Positions 61,301-64,000 of a stretch of 64,000 bases of DNA are shown here, piece after piece. Positions within the stretch are counted from its first letter, which is position 1. Every line of letters begins with the position of its first letter. This DNA comes from Icerya purchasi (lineage: Eukaryota; Arthropoda; Insecta; Hemiptera; Monophlebidae). Made by a program: the position numbers and the translations under genes. The stretch is from positions 300,246,464-300,310,463 of the forward strand of contig CM077116.1 of assembly GCA_039619475.1 (NCBI GenBank). The letters run 5' to 3'. The notes beneath the pieces are model-generated. The model had not been told where the DNA came from and did not search any database. It was given only the letters and a program-made list of their open reading frames with translations.

Positions 61301-63517
61301 ATATATCAATAACGAATGTTTACGTGGACGAAAACGTAGATCTTATATTATATGATATATGACCAATTAGAAGCCTTATCAAGTGAAGCTGCGGCAGATA
61401 ATAATACAATCATTACGGATGATTGGAATGCAGCGGTCAGGCAAGTCATAAACCTGCAGTAGGCAGGTTCGGACTAGAGAAAAGAAATACTCGGCGCCAA
61501 CGCCTAGTGCATTTTTGCAAACAAGAACGGATGCTAATAATGAACACTTGGTTTCGCATGCCGTACCGAAGATGCTATACTCGGAAAGCGCCAAATGATA
61601 TTAGAAGAGCCCAAATAGATTATATATTAGTGAAAGAACGTTATAGAAATCAAGCCAAAAAGTCTGCTGTACATATCCAGTTGCCGATCTGGACACAGAC
61701 CATATACTATTAAAACTTATATCACGTATCAGTTTCAAACAACCTAATACAGGAGGAAGGATGCCTAACTTAATTACACTAAAAAATATCGCAGTTAAGA
61801 ACACGTTTGCAGAAATGCATGATAAAATTATGGTAAAAAAGCGAAAATAACTGATACGAGATTGAACAAAACTGGAATGTGACAAAGAAATTAAAAAGAA
61901 AGACAAGTAGCAGCAAAAATGCTCGGAACACAACAATATAAACAATGTAAACAGTGGATCATCACAAATAAAAATCCAAGTATGGTAGAAGAAAAAAGGA
62001 AAGCTTAAATCTTAAATAGAGCGGAAGTAAAAGGAAGTTTCTAATGTTTTAAGAAACGATATTAATCGGGAATGCAAGAAAGCTAAGGAAAAATAATGCG
62101 ATTCTCAATTCGCGAAAATTGAAGAGGACTAATAACTGTACGGACGTAGCATATAGGAAAATAAAACACTTCTTTAAACGAGATACTGGGTTTCGAAAAC
62201 GTACGTTATATAAAAATAATGGAGAGTCATGTCAAAACATTTCCGAAATAGCGCAAACTTGGAAAAATTATACTGAGGATCTATGTATGTGAGTAACCAG
62301 AGACATGGGTCATAGACGAAACCCGTATACCGGAAGAAGAAAGATATACGTTGCTTCGAGAAGAATTTTAAACGGTTTGCAACAATTACCCAACAACAAG
62401 GCTGTAGGAATAAGCAATATCCTAGCGGAGTTATGGAAAGCCGGTGTCAGAAAATAAAGAACAGTTTATTTAATATGATACAAAACATAATAAAGCTGGG
62501 GACATGGCCTGAAGAACGCTGTCAGTCAATGATGGTTTCCAATTCCAAAAGCAAGAGATACAAAATATTTTAAAGAGTAAAGAACTATTAGCTCTGATAA
62601 TGCGTCCAAAATGCTACTTAGGATAATTAGAAAACGACTGGAACGGCAAATTGATTAATACCTGAATGAAACACAATCTGGTTTTAGGAAGTGCAATCAT
62701 GATATTCCAGCTTTTAATAGATTAGCCTTCGATAAGGTGCCCCGGCAAATTCTCTTCCCGTCGCTACTTATATTTCAATAGGCTGTCCGAAGAATTTAAT
62801 TTCGGCAATTTGTAACCTCTCTAATAGACAGAGTGTGATAGTAAAATTTAACGGTATTACTCTCGGAAAAGACAAGGGTAAAGAAAGGAGTAAGACAAGG
62901 TTGTCTGCTCTCACTTGACTTATTCAATGCGTTTGCAGAAATGATTATAAGAGAAACTTTTAATGAATTTTTAAAGAGGGAATTGGCGACAGACGACTCT
63001 ATAAAATCAAATTCGCTAATGATCAAGTCTTATTAAGCGGGTAATGCCAAAACACTATTAAATATGATTAGTAGATTAAATGATATTATGGGTTTCTTCC
63101 CGTTTTGCTAATAATTTTAAGGCTGATTGTAATTTTTATAGTGACGACCACAGTTCGATCTGTTCATTATTTTGGTGATTCACTTTAAACAATATGAAAA
63201 ATGTTCGCATGACCACAACTTGTTATAAATAACGAGTTTTTATTATGGTTATTATCGATGGCAGTTTAAAAACTAGAAAAATCATGCTTTTATTCCGCAG
63301 TTTCATCCTTGTGGCCAAGCGTTTGTTACAGCATCTGAAGATAAAACAGCTCGCATGTTTGATATTCGTGCAGATCAGGAAATAGCATCGTATTCAGCTC
63401 CAGATGGAAATCCTGGTTATACATCATGTGGTTTATCGTTGTCCGGCAGATACATGTTTTGCGGCACTGAAGAAAAATATATTCACATATACGATACAAT
63501 TAAAATACAATTTAACA
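34756..63517 (+). CDS. Gbeta76C: G-protein beta subunit, visual (Gbeta76C-like), 5 of 6 or more exons
   Basis: Exons 34756-34827, 36857-37136, 42698-42863, 49325-49526 and 63301-63517 join in phase to residues 1-312. The N-terminus ([20 protein letters not shown]) is the coiled-coil helix that pairs with G-gamma. WD40 blades follow: [129 protein letters not shown] and [18 protein letters not shown]. The KGHINK and [10 protein letters not shown] wording resembles the eye-specific arthropod beta (Drosophila Gbeta76C, 346 residues) more than the general G-beta. That protein couples rhodopsin to Gq and phospholipase C in photoreceptor membranes. About 34 C-terminal residues should lie beyond 64000. 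Introns of 2.0, 5.6, 6.5 and 13.8 kb are full of transposons. Confidence 0.93.
34828..36856. other. Gbeta intron 1
   Basis: AT-rich, with an A run at 34937-34955 and a T run at 35284-35300. An open stretch at 35731-35874 contains [20 protein letters not shown], which recalls the SP-x-(Y/F)-CERD text near the C-terminus of Wnt proteins. The rest does not follow the Wnt pattern, so no gene is called. Confidence 0.45.
36857..37136 (+). CDS. Gbeta76C: Gbeta exon 2 (blades 1-2)
   Basis: Acceptor tttcccag, donor tcg|gtgagt, phase 0 in and 1 out. It encodes [49 protein letters not shown] and [19 protein letters not shown]. Confidence 0.95.
37137..38519. other. Gbeta intron 2, first part
   Basis: Between 37150 and 37560 the composition is GC-richer and contains ccccggtgcctc twice (37265-37276 and 37302-37313). 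A G run lies at 38111-38117. No coding motif is seen. Confidence 0.45.
38520..39960 (-). mobile_element. Eroded fragments of the 46464-49023 LINE family
   Basis: On the minus strand the bases at 38945-39010 mirror the zinc-knuckle region of the better copy (ggatgaagacaacagtttgg against ggatgaaaattacagtatgg near 46756). At 39245-39265 the minus strand reads ADSLAQAA, matching VDSFARSA of that copy (47060). The interval is rich in A/G on the + strand like the full copy, and G runs occur at 39463-39472. Limits are approximate and coding capacity is gone. Confidence 0.5.
40100..40640. mobile_element. Palindromic MITE, about 540 bp
   Basis: The left arm 40135-40340 and right arm 40415-40600 are near-perfect inverted copies. 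For example taccttaattagagtc (40328) pairs with gactctaattaaggta (40431), gtgaaaaataattactcccg with cgggagtaattattttttac, and ataccgacttcaagg with the complement of tcaagtatcggtat. The loop is about 70 bp. There is no coding capacity or clear target duplication. It is a typical foldback-type non-autonomous element in Gbeta intron 2. Confidence 0.85.
40690..40950. repeat. Widespread insect interspersed-repeat motif
   Basis: The segment contains ggataactcaaaaactactg, gatcttgatcaaatttattt, aatcatcaaaatcggttcac and, near 40900-40945, gtcaaattgaaaacctgctt followed by aagtcggttaa. This phrase order is familiar to me from dispersed repeats in several insect genomes (for example the 'aaccgacttc' repeats of moths). 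I do not know which transposon class it belongs to. It lies between the MITE and a LINE fragment. Confidence 0.5.
40950..41240 (-). mobile_element. Fragment of the 46464-49023 LINE family
   Basis: The minus strand reads [20 protein letters not shown], which lines up with [20 protein letters not shown] of the fuller copy (about 47040). The flanking + strand text gaaaatcgatttggatggat (41066) parallels gaagatcgatttgaatggaa (47114). It covers the end of the RNase H region. Confidence 0.7.
41241..42697. other. Gbeta intron 2, last part
   Basis: Ordinary AT-rich sequence. Open frames at 42023-42205 and 42349-42612 have no family resemblance. Nothing is called. Confidence 0.5.
42698..42863 (+). CDS. 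Gbeta76C: Gbeta exon 3
   Basis: Acceptor tatttag, donor aat|gtaagt, phase 1 in and 2 out. It encodes [20 protein letters not shown], then [19 protein letters not shown] and [13 protein letters not shown]. The [19 protein letters not shown] run is highly conserved in visual G-beta. Confidence 0.95.
43081..43180 (+). repeat. Minisatellite, about 40 bp unit, 2.5 copies
   Basis: A unit beginning gcaatgtgttttatttgtta and ending cttcttatcaca is repeated at 43081 (38 bp, two bases shorter), 43119 and 43159 (partial). The units are nearly identical, so the expansion is recent. Confidence 0.9.
43393..43760. mobile_element. Repeat element embedded in TA tracts, copy 1
   Basis: It is preceded by a TA run (43361-43391) and followed by another (43738-43757). 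It starts ttaattacaacgtaattctt and ends caaaatagccgagtttg before the second TA tract. The beginning is duplicated in tandem at 43393 and 43487 (ttaattacaacgtaattttt). It contains gaaagttaaatgttaagata, tttgatcattttatacaaag and tcaaggggcacagcacct. The same order occurs in copy 2 at 45705-46058. It is non-coding, with no inverted ends beyond the TA tracts. Confidence 0.75.
44405..45010 (-). mobile_element. 3' end fragment of the 46464-49023 LINE family
   Basis: A T-rich tail (44405-44421) marks the poly(A) end of a minus-strand insertion. The minus strand then reads across one frame [20 protein letters not shown], followed by [10 protein letters not shown] (about 44690-44600). That matches [20 protein letters not shown] of the fuller copy, the C-terminal Cys/His knuckle of an RNase-H-bearing LINE. 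A separate bit at 45455-45500 reads [10 protein letters not shown], the end-of-RNase-H motif. Confidence 0.75.
45705..46058. mobile_element. Repeat element embedded in TA tracts, copy 2
   Basis: It has the same order as copy 1 (43393-43760): TA tract at 45682-45704, then ttaattacaacgtaattctt, aaaaatgtcccaattttata, gaaagttaaatgttaggatc, ttgatcattttatacaaagt, tcaaggggcacagtccctag, gaccgagttt and a second TA tract at 46059-46075. A purine-rich GAGAAAGAGA patch precedes the aggggcaca motif in both copies. Confidence 0.75.
46150..46440 (+). mobile_element. 3' end fragment of the same LINE family, + strand, with poly(A)
   Basis: The + strand reads [13 protein letters not shown] (46176-46218), equal to [13 protein letters not shown] of the minus fragment at 44.6 kb, and ends in an 18-base A run (46423-46440). 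It is therefore the last about 290 bp of an insertion in the opposite orientation to its neighbours. Confidence 0.75.
46449..46463. repeat. Target-site duplication, left copy
   Basis: taggcagtggtgttt, identical to 49024-49038. It lies directly after the poly(A) of the + strand LINE fragment, showing that the later minus-strand insertion went in next to the older tail. Confidence 0.9.
46464..49023 (-). mobile_element. RNase-H-bearing LINE, 5'-truncated, with 15 bp TSD
   Basis: The identical 15 bp taggcagtggtgttt lies at 46449-46463 and 49024-49038, and a 25-base T run (46465-46489) marks the poly(A) tail, so this is one insertion of about 2.56 kb. The minus strand gives [16 protein letters not shown] (about 48940), [19 protein letters not shown] (about 48780) and [19 protein letters not shown] (RT motif A, about 48570). 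It continues with [20 protein letters not shown] (about 48400), [11 protein letters not shown] (about 48310), and thumb motifs [18 protein letters not shown] and [12 protein letters not shown]. RNase H has [21 protein letters not shown] and [12 protein letters not shown], and the C-terminal knuckle is [15 protein letters not shown]. Two frames of 232 and 240 codons are separated only by an in-frame stop at 48136; frameshifts occur near 48830 and 47400. The endonuclease is missing. Confidence 0.93.
49024..49038. repeat. Target-site duplication, right copy
   Basis: taggcagtggtgttt, identical to 46449-46463, at the 5'-truncated end of the LINE. Confidence 0.9.
49325..49526 (+). CDS. Gbeta76C: Gbeta exon 4
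   Basis: Acceptor tgattag, donor tgc|gtaaga, phase 2 in and 0 out. It encodes [20 protein letters not shown], then [40 protein letters not shown] and SVC. The donor is immediately followed by a TA microsatellite (49530-49549). Confidence 0.95.
49527..50400. other. Gbeta intron 4, first part
   Basis: A TA tract lies at 49530-49549 and ordinary AT-rich sequence after it. Nothing is recognised. Confidence 0.5.
51270..52340 (-). pseudogene. Mutator-like transposase, degenerate
   Basis: The minus strand gives [20 protein letters not shown] (about 52320), [36 protein letters not shown] (about 52170), and after a frameshift [20 protein letters not shown] (about 52080-52020). [26 protein letters not shown] and [20 protein letters not shown] (about 51790) follow, then a deleted and frameshifted part and a Gln/Lys/Ala-rich tail ([20 protein letters not shown]). 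The IGDGDSK, GHVQKR and MVYYG-x-AIR blocks are those of the arthropod Mutator-like transposase family. At least three frameshifts or stops are present. Confidence 0.75.
52690..53260 (+). repeat. About 290 bp direct repeat, 2 units at the right of the MULE
   Basis: Unit 1 (about 52770-52990) and unit 2 (about 53060-53260) share attatagccaaaaattttga / tttatagctaaaaatattga, then tttccaactttaaagttagc / tttccaactttaaaatcgga, then c(t)cggggtt / cttggggcgc and agctcgaat / agctcaaaa. A third diverged unit is at 50500-50690 in the same orientation. C-runs lie at 52677-52688 and 53036-53048. Confidence 0.75.
53261..54000. other. Gbeta intron 4, no element
   Basis: Very AT-rich with no motif or frame of interest. 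Confidence 0.5.
54028..54525 (+). mobile_element. Possible solo LTR
   Basis: The about 500 bp GC-rich block begins TGTTGTCGGTGGGACC and ends GGACCACCGCCGGCAACA, imperfect inverted ends of TG...CA type. It holds a TATA-like attataagg (54344-54352) and the 26 bp tandem repeats described separately. I do not find a matching 4-6 bp target duplication (ggaac left, gtgtt right) or a primer site, so the call is tentative. Confidence 0.4.
54188..54291 (+). repeat. Four tandem 26 bp repeats
   Basis: The unit tctcagttttaccttcggtc followed by agttag starts at 54188, 54214, 54240 and 54266. The first three copies are identical and the fourth has two changes. It lies just upstream of a TATA-like box in the LTR-like block, a position in which enhancer-type repeats are found in LTRs. 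Confidence 0.95.
54740..55330 (-). mobile_element. Penelope-like element remnant with hammerhead-like core
   Basis: The reverse complement of 54850-54900 reads ttgaagatgggctttgcccg followed by aaaacgtttc: a GAAGA box, a GGGC-ttt-GCCC stem and GAAA, the arrangement of a hammerhead ribozyme core as found in the terminal repeats of Penelope-like elements. The first core base, normally C, is T. A direct repeat (atcaaatagcaaacaaaccg at 54817; gccaaatagcaaactaataa at 55282, both before atagaaatatat) brackets 400 bp, like a pseudo-LTR pair. A perfect 8 bp hairpin ccacgagg/cctcgtgg lies at 54746-54767. No reverse transcriptase or GIY-YIG frame is present. Confidence 0.45.
55790..57000 (+). mobile_element. 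Jockey-clade LINE, dead
   Basis: The + strand has [15 protein letters not shown] (about 55925), [20 protein letters not shown] (about 56030), [18 protein letters not shown] (about 56130), then across stops a PISLLP-like block (about 56460). RT motif A reads [20 protein letters not shown] (about 56640) and the catalytic block [12 protein letters not shown] (about 56890). [11 protein letters not shown] and the AEVFAN-x-LEQIFQPN text are typical of Jockey-type elements. Stops throughout. Confidence 0.78.
57010..58230 (-). mobile_element. R1-like LINE fragment, dead
   Basis: The minus strand gives [20 protein letters not shown] (about 57700), [16 protein letters not shown] (about 57520, the KAPG-x-DGIP block of RT), [10 protein letters not shown] (about 57290), [17 protein letters not shown] (about 57210) and [20 protein letters not shown] (RT motif A, about 57100). 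The order and wording fit R1-group LINEs. The piece stops in mid-palm at about 57010, next to the + strand Jockey relic. Frameshifts are frequent. Confidence 0.65.
58375..58545 (+). repeat. Direct repeat, about 40 bp, two copies
   Basis: atgtctttgctttggcacat followed by aaacttgaaaag (58371) and atgtctctttactttgtcac followed by ataaactcgaaaag (58513) are about 140 bp apart. Between them gacacgaaatggaacgtcac / gaaatggaccgtcacgg is itself repeated. No coding content. Confidence 0.65.
58770..59596. other. Gbeta intron 4; short internal repeat
   Basis: tgcatatgcgcgcgcatctt (59056) and tgaatatgcgtgcgcaacct (59180) are two copies of a segment about 125 bp apart, each followed by a tcttca/tatcatcggtac-like part. 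At 59420-59510 the text acaaaatttcataaagatcg and gtttccctgtgaac looks like a common interspersed repeat. I cannot name it. Confidence 0.4.
59597..60020. mobile_element. hAT-type MITE, 424 bp
   Basis: The left end is CAAGGCCGTGTCCACGGG and the right end its inverse, CTGGGCACGGGCCTG. The flanking 8-mers gttgtaaa (59589-59596) and gttttaaa (60021-60028) agree at 7 of 8 positions, the duplication length of hAT elements. The inside is AT-rich and non-coding, with a G/C-rich patch near each end (ggttttgggggtt; acccccccctttcc). Confidence 0.8.
60400..63060 (+). mobile_element. RTE-clade LINE with endonuclease, 3'-truncated, dead
   Basis: The + strand starts with leader-like frames (60478-60711, 60665-61045) ending [10 protein letters not shown], the opening motif of RTE endonucleases. 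Then come [13 protein letters not shown] (about 61100), [11 protein letters not shown], and the late endonuclease motif [17 protein letters not shown] (about 61600). A linker with [20 protein letters not shown] (about 62170), RT fingers [18 protein letters not shown] (about 62400), ETQSGFRK (about 62680), [11 protein letters not shown] (motif A, about 62730) and [20 protein letters not shown] (about 62890) follow, then an altered YADD region (ANDQVLL, about 63020). The sequence ends there, so thumb and 3' tail are lost. Many stops and shifts are present. Confidence 0.88.
63301..63517 (+). CDS. Gbeta76C: Gbeta exon 5
   Basis: Acceptor tattccgcag, donor aaca|gtaagc, phase 0 in and 1 out. It encodes [40 protein letters not shown] and [20 protein letters not shown], then IHIYDT. 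It is separated from exon 4 by 13.8 kb of transposon-rich intron. Confidence 0.95.
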
Positions 63518-64000
63518 GTAAGCTACTAACCTGAATTTCCTTTATATTAATTTTTCGCGCTACTACGTGATCAGCTAAGATGAAATAAATGTTCAGAAAC
63601 ATGTATTTTTGAGAAAAAATTCTCGAATCAAAAATATGTAATGTATAAGATTGAAAATATACATATAGGGGGGTGTAACTATTTGTTTAGTGGGACTTGG
63701 ATTTTTCACCACAACACAAAAAAAAGAATTGATTTATCAGTAGAGGAAAAGGGATTACGAAATTTGAAGAAACGTAGAATTTTTCAAAAAGTTGTATATT
63801 TGAAATTAATGAAGATAACAAACAAGTTAAAAGCGTTATTGCTTAGCATATAAAATAAATAGAAATTTACAACATTAATTATTTTTAACGCGTTATTTAA
63901 TTGTCTATATATTTGTATCATCATTCAGAAAACTGTAAAATGAAACGATTTAAAAAGAAACATTGATTTCATCATTAAAAAGTTAACAAAAAAAAATATT
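63518..64000. other. Gbeta intron 5, truncated at the window edge
   Basis: AT-rich intron after exon 5. The final coding exon is not in the window; a 70-codon frame at 63641-63853 does not match any G-beta blade. Confidence 0.6.

Noticed and set aside
1..64000. CRISPR arrays, operons, bacterial promoters, rRNA genes
   Set aside because: The window is eukaryotic with spliced genes. I saw no regularly spaced repeats with unique spacers and no ribosomal sequence.

Overview
This is a stretch of an AT-rich insect nuclear genome. The genes are split into short exons with GT-AG introns, TA and other simple repeats are frequent, and the mobile-element mix (mariner, hAT, Mutator-like, RTE, Jockey, R1 and I-like LINEs, a Penelope-like fragment) is typical of insects. 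I cannot fix the order or species. I recognise two host genes, both on the + strand, separated by about 12.3 kb.

Region 1 (1-22440) is the 3' half of a neuralized-like protein 4 gene (NEURL4; Drosophila bluestreak). Seven exons are readable. The first three form one complete NHR domain, the fourth encodes a Ser/Asn/Glu-rich linker, and the last three encode the cysteine-bearing C-terminal domain and the stop. The introns hold a 1.6 kb foldback element (3385-4992), an I-like LINE (9870-12525, minus), a 2 kb hAT relic with a perfect 8 bp target duplication and a second palindromic element inside it (12958-14964), a probable LTR with primer site (16250-16970), and two more LINE relics (18090-22080).

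Region 2 (22441-34755) is intergenic. It contains a dead mariner (26093-27344) lying between two blocks of a degenerate about 180 bp repeat, then two RTE-clade LINEs in opposite orientation meeting tail to tail near 32.77 kb, then the promoter-proximal region of the second gene.

Region 3 (34756-64000) is a visual-type G-protein beta subunit gene (Gbeta76C-like). Five coding exons give residues 1-312 of an expected length near 346, so only the last part of the beta-propeller lies beyond the right edge. The 936 coding bases are spread over 28.8 kb because the introns are full of transposons: several copies of one RNase-H-bearing LINE family (the best at 46464-49023 has an exact 15 bp target duplication), a palindromic MITE, two copies of a repeat embedded in TA tracts, a Mutator-like transposase relic with roughly 290 bp repeats on its flank, a possible LTR with 26 bp tandem repeats, a Penelope-like fragment with a hammerhead-like core, Jockey, R1 and RTE relics, and a 424 bp hAT-type MITE.

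I found no sign of an undescribed multi-gene system. The most useful observations concern nested or serial insertions and small structured repeats. All boundaries and clade names come from reading the sequence by eye and should be treated as approximate unless a target duplication is quoted.
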